A stretch of DNA of 64,000 nucleotides. Origin: Vespa crabro. Its lineage: Eukaryota; Arthropoda; Insecta; Hymenoptera; Vespidae. The stretch spans positions 14,404,837-14,468,836 of the forward strand of contig NC_060955.1 of the NCBI RefSeq assembly GCF_910589235.1, given 5' to 3'. The notes below the pieces were generated by a model, which was not told where the DNA came from, searched no databases, and saw only the letters and a program-made list of their open reading frames with translations. Numbering within the stretch: position 1 is the first letter of the stretch; each line of letters begins with the position of its first letter. Positions 1 to 12,859 of the stretch are shown one piece after another. A program made the position numbers and the translations under genes.

Positions 1-515
1 TGAAATAAACACGGTTAGAGTTCATAAAAACGACCTAGGACGTTGACATGTGTATAGATACATTCGAGCCGGTAAAACTTGTTCTTTATGATTTTTTCAT
101 CAATCGAAAAAAAAGTTTTTGCTCAGTGATATCTTGAAACTTTATCCATATGAATATAGAAAAATTAGGACGAAAAAACAGCTACGGGTCCGTCAGTTGT
201 CACTTTTCTTTTTCGATTCAAATAGATGAAGACGAAGATAGATCGAAATTCATATATAACACATCAGGTTTTTAACGACTCGTAGGACATATTATTACGT
301 CATTAGGCGTAGCTTAGAAATAACGATTTTAATGCTAATTACATTCTAAGCTAATTACATTAGCTTTAGAATATTTGTTCAAAAGAATTCCGATATTTTT
401 TTTTTTTTCTTTTTTTTCTTATATAATCATTGAAAGTCTCAGAAAGAACATTAATAGGTAGAAAAGTTCGTTAGATTTTTACATTAAAGAAGAAAAATAA
501 TGATCCTTATCGCAG
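1..515 (+). other. Last intron of the UNC93-like gene (partial)
   Basis: This is AT-rich, non-coding sequence that ends in a T-rich tract and an AG acceptor directly before the exon at 516. I see no exon or structured element in it. The upstream part of the gene lies outside the window. Confidence 0.6.
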
Positions 516-835
516 GTCTCTATGGTACTCTCTTCAGGCGCAACAAGGAAGCTGCGTTTTCGAATTACAGACTATGGGAGAGCGCAGGATTCGTGATTGC
601 ATATGCGTACAGTACACATCTGTGCGCCCGCATGAAGCTTTATGTTCTATTGACCGTCTTGATGATTGGCACGATGGGCTACATAATCGTCGAACTTCTT
701 CACAGACGTAAACAGAGGAGATTGAAGGCTATTGCTGAGGACCCGAAAGCCGCGCAAGCAGAGGCCAATCAGCCAGAAGAGACAGATGATGAGAAGGACG
801 ATCTCGACGACGACATCATCATTACACATCTTTGA
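516..835 (+). CDS. UNC93-like protein, C-terminal exon (partial)
   Basis: This is the 3' coding exon of an UNC93-like protein, a polytopic membrane protein of the major-facilitator type whose family is linked to potassium-channel regulation (unc-93) and receptor trafficking (UNC93B1). The exon follows an AG acceptor at 514-515, enters in phase 1 and ends with TGA at 833-835, giving about 106 residues. The frame contains the block RRNKEAAFSNYRLWESAGF and then CARMKLYVLL, which I recognise from insect UNC93-like proteins. Two hydrophobic helices follow, then a basic HRRKQRR stretch and an acidic cytoplasmic tail rich in D and E ending ITHL. An ATG at 500 lies in the intron and is not the start. 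All upstream exons are outside the window, so the N-terminus cannot be judged. Confidence 0.85.
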
Positions 836-1026
836 ACCGACACATCGACTCGCTAAGTTTAGATGACGCGAAAAAAAAGGCATTTTTCTGTCTTTTGTCG
901 CGTTCTCGCCGAGACCGAGGACAATAGAACATTTTGAAACATTTGTGGACGATGTTAAGTGACCTCGGGCGACCCACTTTTCTTCTTCCTTCCTTCCTTT
1001 CTTCTTTCCTTTCTTTCTTTCTTTCT

Positions 1027-1246
1027 TCCTTCCTTCCTTCCTTCCTTCCTTCCTTCCTTCCTTCCTTCCTTCCTTCCTTCCTTCCTTCCTTCCTTCCTTC
1101 CTTCCTTCCTTCCTTCCTTCCTTCCTTCCTTCCTTCCTTCCTTCCTTCCTTCCTTCCTTCCTTCCTTCCTTCCTTCCTTCCTTCCTTCCTTCCTTCCTTC
1201 CTTCCTTCCTTCCTTCCTTCCTTCCTTCCTTCCTTCCTTCCTTCCT
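1027..1246. repeat. (CCTT)n / (AAGG)n tetranucleotide microsatellite
   Basis: About 55 near-perfect copies of CTTC run for 220 bases, with degenerate CTTT/CTTC copies from about 980. The tract is pure polypyrimidine on the + strand, so it yields fake open frames of repeated S-F-L-P (+) or G-R-K-E (-). It lies about 190 bases after the UNC93-like stop codon and is probably in that gene's 3' UTR. Confidence 0.97.
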
Positions 1247-1557
1247 CTTCTACTTTTCATTTTAGATCTAATTCAATTTTCTTTATTCTTCTATCAACTC
1301 GAATATTAATCTTTTCTCCTTATCTTATCGATGAAATTATATGTAATAGAGTGAAAAACTACGTGCATGCAAAATGACGTGAGATGGTCTTTCGCGATGA
1401 AACGAAAGCACCACTTTTCGCGATTCCTCTTGTCGCAAAGAAGAGTTCGGGAAAGGAACGTTACCGTTTATTTGTCGTCTATTTGCTGTTCATTCGCTAT
1501 CCATTTGTCGTCTATTGGAGACATTTTTCCTTCCCATCAAATCACCTCGTTTTAATC

Positions 1558-1563
1558 AATAAA
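1558..1563 (+). terminator. Candidate poly(A) signal AATAAA of the UNC93-like gene
   Basis: A canonical AATAAA lies about 720 bases after the stop codon, with no earlier perfect copy noticed. This is suggestive only. Confidence 0.35.
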
Positions 1564-3522
1564 GCAAAGATCCATTTTATTTCTTGAACAAATATCAACA
1601 ACGTAATCGACTTATCGACGGAATTCTATTTTGCTTTTTCAATGATAGGCGGAAAGAAAGCAAAGAGAATCTATCGAATTCCAAGACGTCCTCGTCGCGA
1701 CAAAAAAAGAAAAAACACATTCTTTTCGAGATCTTGATCAAATGGAAAGAATAATCGACGTACGTCCCTACCTATTTAGATAGATAGATACATTCGCATC
1801 AAGATTCTTCTTTGGTGAAGATGACTTCTACAAAGAAACCCTTTACGCTCGACTGCTTTTTCCCGCCAGAACGAGATACCCGTAGAGGAAATTCACGACA
1901 ATCCTGTCTTCTGGCGACGGTGCTTCCCTACATAAGCTACCATTGTATCTATTTATAGGTATCGCTAACTACTTATCCGTCCAATGTGCGGAGAACCGAC
2001 TCTGGTCTCCGAACGAATACCTTCTTCATCCTTCTCTTTCTCCCTCTTCCTCGCTCTTCTTTCACCGGCTGATGGATACTCAGGCTCGCCCAAACCCGTT
2101 CCATCGTGTATAAAAGAGAAAGAAAGAGAGAATATACAATTTTCTTACCAACGATCGTCAGAGTTTAAATTCCGCGAGCTCCAAGCAAAGGGGGAGATTC
2201 CTCTCTTCAGTGCATCCTTCTAAAGGGATTTTAGCTCTTTTTTTAAACGTCTGGCGCGAGACAAGGATTATTTTTAGAGTCCGGTTGTGTACCGACGGCA
2301 CGAATCACGCTATCGTTCGTTATTCAACGAAGGAAGGCAATCGTTTATCTTCGTCCGATTGCCATAGTTTCTCGTCTTGGAGGTCAGAAACCTTTCTGGG
2401 CATATTCCAAGGTAGGAAAGGTTTCAAAGTACAACCTCTCATTTCTCTCGTTAGCATGCTTCTCGCCATTCTTCGTCGCCATCCATCTTCACAAAAACAT
2501 TAATCACGAATCCTTTCTTCAACCAACTTCTTCCGAATCAAAGTCTGAAACTTTACATGAATCTCACGGATTTAATGCGATTTATTGTTCTTTCGGATCT
2601 CTTTATCTTACTTTTATTACTTGCATATTATATAGTAGAAATACATCATTAGAGTTGCATGATATTGATAAAAGAAAGACAAAGAGAAAACACCTTTTCA
2701 ACGTAAGAGTAAGTGTTGTGATCGACCTTGCGATTTCTCGGAAAAAGAGTCGAACAGTTCCTTCATGCTCTTTCAAATTCCACTTGCGCTTCCTAGCGAA
2801 AGATCACAAAAAAATGACAATAAAGTATTCTTTCCTTCATGGAAGATAATAAATTACTATTTCGAAAGTAAAATAAAAAGAAAAGAAAAATGATTATCTG
2901 GGGCAATACAAATTCAATTCAAAGTATTATGTGTTTCTCGTCTTCAAACTGAGATATCGAATCGCTTAAAATTTGCCATGCGCGATGACAGACAATGGAA
3001 ATATGGTCATTACTGGTAGAATATAACATTGAAAGTCCTACTAAAAATACGCACATTATCATTCTCTCCTTCTTCTCTCTAGTTTCATTTATGCTTTATC
3101 TTCTTTCTATTCTCTTTATATATACATTTGATAAAAAACTAGACCACAAAAACTGTAGTTCTTAAGAAGCGCAAGTTCGTTTAATAAAAATAAAATGTGT
3201 AGATAAATATAATATTATTAAGGATAATAATCGTAAGAGTGTTCTAATGACAAATGTAAGACGAAGTTAATACGATAGCGGATAAATAAGCCTTTGTTAC
3301 TTGCCGGCGATTAATGATCGATTTGCGATCATATATCGTATAAAAAATAATGTAGCTCATTTATGTGAAAAAATGAAAACTAGATCTGCAACAAAAAAAC
3401 CTCGTTTCTTTGTGTTTTATAAGAGTCTCTATAATATTTTGTATAAGTTGAAAACAAATGTATGATTTAATAAACCATTTATCGATAAACGCTCTATATA
3501 TACATATCGCTATATACATATC

Positions 3523-3524
<2 letters not shown>

Positions 3525-3577
<53 letters not shown>
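3525..3577. repeat. (TA)n microsatellite
   Basis: About 25 uninterrupted TA units, flanked by further TATACATA-type sequence. Confidence 0.95.
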
Positions 3578-3580
<3 letters not shown>

Positions 3581-4104
3581 ACTTTATATACACGCGTACA
3601 CACATCAATTTCATATACGTATTATAATATATACGATATATTTAAAGATATCGATTCTAAATATTTTGTGGATTAACAAATTAGAAAAAATATTCTAAAA
3701 CACGGACAATGACGTAGTCATCGATATTGATTTCGTTAAATATTACAATTATATGAGTAATTTGTTCTACGAACTGCTAGCACGTATTTATATTCACGCT
3801 TTGGAAAATATAATATGAAACTGAAAAATAAAAATAGATAAATAATGAAGATATCTTCGACGTGACATTATCCAAATCAATATACCATAAATAAAAACCT
3901 AAGAACAAGATATATAATTTGATATAATTGATATTTTATCAATTTGATGTACATATATTTTAATATCAAAATGAAAAAAACAATTCCAATTCGTTATCGA
4001 TCATATTGACCGAATCTTCAGTTATTTCTTTGCTTTTTCTTATTATATCACAAAAAGTATTTTGTTTACTGCTAACGTGAAAAGCGTTCCGATTTTACTA
4101 TATC

Positions 4105-4220
4105 TACATAAATATATATATATACATATTTATATATGTATATATATATATATATATATATACATATTTATATATGTATATATATATATATATAAATAAA
4201 TATATATATATATATATTAC
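4105..4220. repeat. Compound TA-rich repeat with a duplicated unit
   Basis: TA runs are interrupted twice by the same block, ACATATTTATATATGT, each time followed by another TA run. A unit of about 45 bases therefore appears in tandem within the microsatellite. Confidence 0.8.
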
Positions 4221-4475
4221 ATACACACCATTTCGTTGAATTCTGTTACCCTCGTGCCTTCTTGTCAAAGTTACGAGGCTTTCGCAATGCGTTTAATCGT
4301 GGTTAACTATCTTATCCTTAATTTAAAATAAAGGAAAAATATTGCAAAAAATATATTTCAATTAATACTAATTCTTTGCTGCATGCAAGATTTTGATATA
4401 CTTGTTAAGAATTCAACCAATTTGTTGTACAGAAAAAAAAATATATATATGCACACCTGCGCGTGTGATTACTAC

Positions 4476-4537
4476 TATCATCATAATCATCATCATCATC
4501 ATCACCATCATCATCACCATAGTCATCATCATCATCC

Positions 4538-4627
<90 letters not shown>
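4476..4627. repeat. Composite (CAT)n-(ATT)n trinucleotide microsatellite
   Basis: About 35 CAT/ATC units with a few CAC and CCT variants pass directly into about 14 ATT units. In one frame this reads as a long histidine run followed by tyrosines, with no sign of a real gene around it. Confidence 0.95.
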
Positions 4628-5371
4628 GTAATATTAGATGTATTACAAATATTTCTTTTTCACTAAGTGTAGCCCCAAGATTTAAACGGCATACTGTTTG
4701 ATTGTCATTGCAAATATTATTAACGTGTTACACTATGTTATATTATATATTATGTTATGTTATTATTATTTTTTTTATTATTAATATTAATATTATTAAT
4801 ATTAATATTATTTTTATTTTATTATTATCATACACATTTTTCATCGTTATCGTTATCGTCATTGTTACCATTCATCATTACCGACTCATGAAGTGGCATA
4901 GCAATGACGATTAAAAACATATAGATTATTAAAATCATATTTTAGTATGAGACTTCTTTTTTTTTCAAATACATTGAATGAAATAGTAGAAAATAAAATT
5001 TGAATTAAAATTATAATTTTATTTCTTTATATCAAATCATTTAATCCGACAAATTTATCTGAAAAATCATCGTGCGTTCTCATGTACATTACATTTTTAA
5101 TTTTTATTAAAATTATAATAATTAAAAGAATAAAGAATTCATAGGACAGATATGTTACTTTTTCTTTTGTTTCTCCTTGATAGAAATCAAGAATTTGCTC
5201 CGTATCAATACTCTTTAGTATTTGTCACTATCTTTACATCGTCACATCAGTGATATTACAATTAACTATCAGTGATATTACTGTATTACTATGTCTATAT
5301 AAAAGAAGATTTTTTGCAATTGTATTGCTCGCTTAAAAACTCTAGAGCAGTAAGAGTAAATTCACACTTTT

Positions 5372-5442
5372 GGTTTTTTTATCGTATCGGTAATTTTTGA
5401 ATTGACATCAATCGATACATCGCATTTGCCGATAAAAAAACC
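5372..5442. repeat. Short perfect inverted repeat
   Basis: The arms GGTTTTTTTATCG (5372-5384) and CGATAAAAAAACC (5430-5442) are perfect reverse complements of 13 bases, separated by 45 bases. Its origin is unknown; it may be a transposon remnant. Confidence 0.6.
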
Positions 5443-5744
5443 GAACTGATTCTCACTGGCAGATATATCATAATAACAGCATTCAGAAGATTCAATTGTT
5501 TTATCAATAGATGTATCATTGAACCTGGTCAAACGATATTCAATTTCGAACTTGTGTTATTAATTGAAAAAATCAAACATGCGAGAAGAGTGTGGGTGTA
5601 CAGTCAAAAAGCCAAACTTTATAAACATCACAATTTATTGACGCCGATTCGGCAAAATTATTGATACAGTTAAAAAATCATATCGTATAAGAATATTTGA
5701 GTCAGAACCATAGTTAATGGGGAGAGTTCCTTCACAAGAGAATA

Positions 5745-5972
5745 CGTGACGTCACATTAGCTCCACTGCCACTTTTACGTCACTTGCACCACGTGACAGG
5801 AGTTATGTTTATGCTCCGTTGCCATAAAGGAAAAAATGGAAAAAACATATGTAGTGGAGAAAAGTAGCGTCAGGGTTAAGTTAGGAACGTAACAACATAT
5901 CATAAGGTATAACTCATGTTATGTGACATGTGACGTAGATATTGAGTGGCAGAGGAAAGTAATGTGACATTT
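5745..5972. mobile_element. Candidate foldback (MITE-like) element
   Basis: The left arm (about 5750-5790) and the reverse complement of the right arm (about 5920-5972) share GTCACATTA, then a CTGCCAC block, then TACGTCAC, in the same order with small gaps. The element therefore folds on itself over about 225 bases. It is richer in GTGAC and ACGTCAC words than its surroundings, and includes a perfect TGACGTCA at 5747-5754. No open frame is present. I could not define exact ends or a target-site duplication. A non-mobile regulatory palindrome is the alternative reading. Confidence 0.4.
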
Positions 5973-7562
5973 ATTTAATACAACATATGTCAATTGTTGA
6001 TACAACAATGTATATAGAAATAGATATAAAATAATTACATTGATCAGATTATAATACCCAATTTATAAGAAATAATTGAAATTCATTGAAACTAAAACTA
6101 TTGTAGACAAAGGTACAATTTATAAATCAATTTATACCTTTTGTATAATTCTATATATAAATTAAAAACAAGCAAAAATATTTTAATTATTTTATTTCAC
6201 ATCTAGAGTTGGTTTTGTATCAAAACTTATTTTTTATATCATTTAATTCAAATCATTTAATATCGCATGTTGAAAAAAAATAAAATGAATGAAATCATTA
6301 TAATATATAAACTACCTTTTGTATGTATAAATGTAATATTACAATAGCTTATACTTTATACAATAACATACAATTTATCTACTCTTATACATTAATTAAC
6401 TCTCGAATACATTAATAAATCTGTATATATTAATAAATTTGAATACACTAATAAAATCTGAAGTTTTTAGTAATTTTTTTTAACTAAAAAATAAAACTAA
6501 CATTGATTTAATATAATTTTATGAATCAAAAAAATACAAGATAATAAAAATGCAATTATTCGTTCAATAAAATTTTTAAGCAAATTTTGTGCAAATTCGA
6601 TAAGTACACTTTGTTATAAATGCAGTAATTTTTAGAAAATCAACGATGATTATACATAGATTTTAATTTGGCTAATCTCAAGCATTTATTATTGATAAGT
6701 TACTATGCTTTTTTCAATGTTTCAAACAAGTAATATTGAGCTTTTTGAAATTTGTTACAGTAAAGAATAATATTAAACAAAATTGTCTACAATATTGTCT
6801 TACTATTTAAAGTACTATTTAGCTAATCATAATGTGAATAATGTAATTAAACCTATAATTGCATCATTCATTTATAATTTTTATATACTACACTTTGTGT
6901 CCCTTATGGAATTTAAATTTAATTATTTACCACTAAGCGTATTTGTATATTTTAAACAGACTATATAAAAGGTACCCTTATTATTAAACTATTAATATAT
7001 AATTTTATATTGAATGTGTAATGTATGCGAATATTATTATATATATACATATACATATGCATAGAATATGAAGGGATTGGAACGCAAACATTTGGAATGA
7101 GCTCACTTCTCTTTCACTTTAAATTTTAATATAACTTTAATTAAACTTATGCATGTATATGTTAATAAATATCGAAGATTGTACTCATTAGATGAAAATT
7201 AACAAATTAATATAAATCCATCATGTTCTAAAGTGCCTTTTAAATTCTTATAGTGGAAGACTCTTGACTCATAAAATATTATGACATATCCCATTAAGTA
7301 TTTACACGTTAATAGAGAATATTTTATAGGAATAATACAAAAGGCACATAACACGCATTGCATTACCTTTGTAGTCTTCAATTATGTTATTTATATATGT
7401 ACGTATGCTGTAGATATAACGTTTTATACAAAATCGAATTAATATTGCTTAATCATCCATAATTCAAGAAACTCTACAAAATGCTATCTATTCTTAAATG
7501 CATATACAATATTCTATACAAATATACATATTATATTTTTATACATCTTGTACTTACTAATT

Positions 7563-10352
7563 TTAACTAGCATTCGATATATCAATATCAATAGTTTCCT
7601 TAAGCAATGCTCTTTTTTCTTCCTTGGTATTTACTTGCTTTTTACCACCACCTTTACGTTTACCTCTGTTTAGTACACCATTTTCATCATCCATCATACG
7701 AAGAATTTGCGTTTGATCAGAACTTTCGATTGGTGCTATAGAAATGTCTCGTACAGCACGAAATTTACCACAATTATTCAAGTGCTCGTTCTCCAATCGA
7801 AAGAAATTCCAAATAAAACGCCTTAAAAATTGTACACGTCGATGTATTGTTAATAGATTAAAATATTATAAAAAAATATTAATACCTTACCTAAAAACCT
7901 CAAGAGGTGCAACTATAGATGTCATTAAGTCATTGGAAATATGTCCGCATTGTATTAAAATGAAACTTGCGACCCATATGAATCTTAACACAAAATCCTC
8001 TATTATCGCAAAATAATAAAAGCCCTGAAATGGGTTTACAATTTTTCATTAAATTAACAATTAATAATGACAAATGAAATTATCGCAATATTTACCGCTG
8101 CAGAATAAACAACTTCCTCTCTTAAAAATCGGTTTTCACCAGCATTATTATCCAGAAGACCCCAATCCATCTTAAGATCCCATGTATAAGAATATACTGA
8201 ATTAACAACGCAACTTGCCACCCAAGACCATAACCATGGATTCTCCCATTGATTACTATATTCACCTAATATATATATATACAATATACTTACTGAATGA
8301 TAGTTTATTTTCACATAAGTAACAATTCATATAAGTAAAATATTCAAACCCACCTTGATGATAATTATGTAGTGTATTAGCTATAACAACTAGAAAGGTA
8401 GTTGAATATTTTCCAGCATTTGCTAAATGTGGAAATGCTTCTTTGGAATCACGATACCTTCGTAAGCATTGTGCAAAACGAAACCAAGCCGGTAGACAAT
8501 TAACAATAGGTCTGAGGATCAAAGATCCTGATGTACATTGCTTTGTGTTCCCTGCTTCAAGCCAATTACCATTTGTGATGTAAAAACATGTTAAAAAATG
8601 AAAGTCCAATAGAGCGGTAGTCAAACTATTTAATTGATCAGCTAACCAAAAATCTGCGAAATTAACGTATGCAAATGGGGATACCAAAACACGACCCTAC
8701 AATAAAATAAATTAATTAGAATAATAGTTTTCAAGAGAAAGTCGATATGACATTATTTACAATAATTACTTACAATGATTTTGAGTAACCAAAAACGTGC
8801 TTCATGGCGGAAAATCTTGAATGGATTCAGAAAAAATGCCAGCATAAGACAGACAAGAGCTAAAGGATTTACATATGGCGGAATACTAAGACTAGTACTG
8901 TAAAGAAAACTTAATAGACTTAATGTCCATACTACTCCAAGTACTGCAGACAATTCCATAAGATGTTGTTCGGAGAGATGATTGCGTGGATCCAATTCAA
9001 ATATTAAGACATGATTTACCCCTGAGGATCTCCAACCATAAACATTAACACCAATGAGAAATAAAAATTGAATGATAAGCAATGGTCCTCTGTACAAACG
9101 AAATGCTACTTTCAAATTTTCTCCACTCTCATGGAATATTGCTGTGAATAGTAAAAATTATGCATTGAAATTACGGCCCGCGTTATTATAATAAATACGT
9201 GTGTTATATGCACAATACCTGAGAGAACAACCGCTATAAACAGGATTATAAAGCTTCCAGAAAATAATCCCACTTTAAAAGTAGTCCACGGGCTCTGATG
9301 TTCACCTAGAGGTGGCACACGAAGTCTTTTCATAGCACGTTGCCTATCTCCACCTTCAAGATCATTTGTTACGGTTGTCTCTGTTTCTTGTATAAGCTTA
9401 TCTATATCTTTTGAAGTATAGAAATGAGCTATTTCTACACATTCTACTCTCCATTTTGAACCACTATCCACAGACAATAACTGCAAATGACAGTAATATT
9501 GTAAAGTGTATAAATATTTCTTTACAATATTTTGCTTAAGCGATACAAATAGTATTTGAATTATTACTTGGATATATACTTGGAAACGCAAGGGAACATG
9601 AAATGGTTGTTGCCTGATTTCTTTTTATCTTGATATATTTGTATGTTTGAGAAACTTTTTTAGTGAATATTTTATATATACTATAATTTGACTCTGTTAT
9701 ATACCTTATCATGCTTTTTAAGAATTTTACGAAATCCAGTATAATTAAGATTTTGGTAGTTTTGTAAAAGTATAAGAGAAAGATAGAACTCTGAAAATGC
9801 AAGTTTCAATTCTCTTAATTTTCTTGTAGGTAGATAAGGTTTGGTATTAGGTTTTCCTTTGTTTTTTCCACTGCCATGTTGCAATTCTAAAGCAGTCTTC
9901 AATTCATTTTGTAATGCTGCATATTTACGTGTTGCTTCTGCTAATTTTTCTATAAAACATGATTACTTATACCACTAATAATATTTTCTTATTGCATATA
10001 AATAATTCTACATAAATAATAAAATCCATTTACCAGAATAAAAGGTATTAATTTTTTTCAATTCACGATCACAAAATGTAAAAAATACTTCGTCGAAAGA
10101 AGCAAAGTGCCTTTGTATCACTTCTGGTTCTACACTTTCTGAAGAAGGTGCCTCCTCCACTGCAGTATAAAGCATTGCTTTCATTTCCTACAATCATAAA
10201 ACTCATATAATATTCAACATATCAGTCAAGTAACAAATAGAAACATTTTATAAATGATATGTAATATTGATTGTATTATTTACCTCATAACTAATATACT
10301 GCTTACGCCATTCAGGCGTAATATGAGCAGATAGATGTTCTGCAAACTTCAT
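7563..10352 (-). CDS. XPR1: XPR1-type phosphate exporter (SPX and EXS domains)
   Basis: This is a complete 667-residue model in nine exons on the - strand: 10284-10352, 10034-10187, 9705-9949, 9219-9480, 8774-9141, 8354-8696, 8096-8265, 7891-8024 and 7563-7821; phases close throughout. XPR1 exports inorganic phosphate across the plasma membrane, and its SPX domain senses inositol pyrophosphates. The N-terminus MKFAEHLSAH and the lysine-rich GFRKILKKHDK (to residue 156) mark the SPX domain. RQRAMKRLRVPPLG is a hallmark linker before the membrane segments. FADFWLADQLNSL, then RFAQCLRRYRD and PHLANAGKYSTTF, then TWDLKMDWGL mark the EXS domain; FRAVRDIS lies near the C-terminus. The start ATG is the family-typical one. 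The gene is divergent from the S28 protease gene. The family name refers to its vertebrate role as a retrovirus receptor; this is a host gene. No breaks were seen. Confidence 0.95.
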
Positions 10353-12859
10353 TTTTAGTTATATACTTTAATATATATCTAAAATCAAATAAGTTTTCTT
10401 TATATAATTCAATTAAAGTTTATCATTTGATAAAAAAAAATGTTTGCATATTACATTGTATTAAATTCTTATATAAGACATTAATTCCTTATATCACTTT
10501 TATAGATTTATTACTTTAATATTTTAAACTTATTACTAATACCACTGGCTTTCAGGTTTTAGAAATTTAAAAAGACAGTTTAAAGAATTAATAAAAAGAA
10601 AAATGAGAATAGTAATTAACGCCAATACTTACAAAGTTTCATTGGCACTTTTAATTTTAATAATGTATTAACTTCTCAATATTTTAGCATGAGAATTATA
10701 AACATCAGTACTTTTACAAAGTTCTCCTGTATTATTCTCCTGACGTTCGTCTACTACAGATTAAATTGGAGGCAAGGTTATAAATGATATTTATAACGAT
10801 CTAATTGGCTTTGTCGGTAGCACTGATTAAACATTTTATCTTCTCGCATCGTTACAATATTTGTTTTTCTTAAGATAAAACGTTATTAAATAGGGCACCG
10901 AAACAAAGGAATAATCCGCGTTCTGACATTACATATTCGTAAACGAATCTTTAACAAACGAATTAAAGAAATAGCTTAAGAAATGTATATGTTACTTGAT
11001 ATATAATGCTTGTTACTCGATGTTTGTAATAATCTTTCTTTTTGCAATTCTTATCCTAAATTTGAGTAAAACAAAATGTTTTTTAAAATTACTAAATTGG
11101 TGAAATAACTTAATTCGGTATATATTGATGTATTGCTCACTTGATATTTTGCTTAAATAATAAAAAATTTCTAGCAGCCATGCCTAAAAGTAATTTAGAA
11201 AAATGAAAAGAGATGAAAAAGACAAAGTGAATTTTGCCTATAATATTCATAAATGATGGATTTTCTAATTGTACTGATTCGTCGCACGAAATATATTTAA
11301 TTATACGCCGTTTTACAATTTTCACAATTAATTGGATTGTTTTTTTTTATTTTATTGTTAATTTAGAAATTTAGAAATTATTTTTCATCTTACGCATACA
11401 TCCGTATTTATTACAAATGACATGTACTTGTTGCATTAGCAATATTCGATTCTGATTCGATTCTTTTGATCAAAAGATCGATCTTTTGAATCGATTCTCT
11501 ATTGTATGATTTTTCTCCGGATCGATTTTTTACTTGAAAAATCGGGAATCGATTTTTCTTTCTTCAATATTTTTTCAACATCAGAACTTTTAACTATATA
11601 TTATTCTTAACCTACATACATTCTTGTAATATTAATAACCACTTAACAATTTTATATATAATATAAAAATATATATATATATATATTTTCCTAGCTTATT
11701 TTAACCAATATTCTTATATTAATAGTCTCTTCTAAACTATGTAACAAATTTTTACTTTTAAAAGATTTTATTGTTGGCTACACTGCTGACTAGTAAGTTA
11801 ACAAGGTTGATCAAAGTAATCCTTTATTGTTTTCATCTAGCATTTGGATACTTTCGACAAAACATGATGCCTAACTGCGATGTTACTAAACAGGTCGCTA
11901 CACTACAAGCAAATTTTGCCCTAGATACCGTATGTTGTATTTCGAAACTCATATATATTTTTTATGCTTGGACGGTTGCAGAAAATGTTGCTGATTTTGC
12001 GATTCCTACCAGCAATATGATGAAGATAATTACATTTCTGTAATAAATCGGTAATTTCTACTTTACTAACGCAGCAACGCAGACTACCACTTACCACTAG
12101 GAAAAAACAAAAAATACGTTTTCGAGAAGACACCTAAAAAGTTAATCACGTTTGGTATTACATTCTTTATTAAATAAATAATTCTCATTAAGTTTATATA
12201 TTTTTGATGAAGTTACATCTGTTATTTTTATATAAACAAAATTGTGAATTCGTTTAGTAAAAATCCCTATTTAAGTCATGATCATGGCGCCGATATTTCT
12301 ATGATAAATATAACTACACTCATATTTTACGATACAATGTTCCCTCCTTAATTTTTTAATTCTAAACATTTTATAAACATCGCTATATATCTCATATATA
12401 CGACTTTAATTACCATATGCAAGTAATCAGATACAAATTTCAAGAGAAATTTTTAAATGTCGTTGATGTTTAAATACTTGTGTTTCTTTTTTATCAGCTT
12501 TTGTAAGACATGTCGCAATTTTGATATTTCTTAACATTGAGATCTGAGACACTTTTACCATAAAAAACATGTATTATATTAAAAATTAGTAATTACGATA
12601 ATCAATTGATAAATTTTAATTGATAAATGTAAAAGAAAAACTATGTTATTTTGTAATTTGTTCATTTGAAATTATTTTAATTATATTTAAAACATTATTT
12701 CTTTTTTATTAAAATATAATATAAATATTTTATATTTAGAATTATTATCATAAAAATGACTACTGTCATTGTAGAAAAGATATTATTGCCATGTATACAT
12801 ATTATATTTTTGTATTTTTTTTGAATCTTGATGATAATTCTTTTCTTTCTTCCAGAAAA
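10353..12859. other. Intergenic region between divergent XPR1 and S28 protease genes
   Basis: These 2.5 kb should hold both promoters and 5' UTR exons. A CTTTCTTCCAG acceptor right before the protease ATG suggests that gene has a spliced 5' UTR exon upstream. Around 11459-11560 the word GATC/TCGATT recurs in a partly palindromic AT-rich block, and a short (AT)n lies at about 11668-11688. The open frames here have no family features. Confidence 0.5.

Larger units (their letters stand above)
836..1650 (+). other. 3' UTR and downstream flank of UNC93-like gene
   Basis: There is no conserved coding frame here. An AATAAA hexamer at 1558-1563 is a plausible polyadenylation signal, which would give a 3' UTR of about 750 bases containing the CCTT microsatellite. 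Small open frames in this stretch come from the repeat or are short and featureless. Confidence 0.4.
1651..7562. other. Gene-poor intergenic region
   Basis: About 5.9 kb separate the UNC93-like gene from the 3' end of XPR1. Open frames here are short, low-complexity and show no recognisable family. The region is strongly AT-rich, with several simple repeats and two inverted-repeat structures annotated separately. I see no tRNA or other RNA gene. Confidence 0.6.

Noticed and set aside
934..1377. Long open frames of repeated FLPS or GRKE over the CCTT array
   Set aside because: They are a direct product of a four-base repeat read in three frames; there is no start context, splice site or family.
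4383..4701. Poly-histidine/poly-tyrosine and poly-isoleucine open frames
   Set aside because: They arise from the (CAT)n-(ATT)n microsatellite with no coding sequence on either side.
7744..8016. 90-codon + strand frame
   Set aside because: It is the antisense of XPR1 exons 8 and 9 and of the intron between them.
11459..11560. Partly palindromic GATC/TCGATT-rich block as a possible transposon end
   Set aside because: The symmetric words are short and AT-driven, and I found no consistent pair of ends or flanking duplication.
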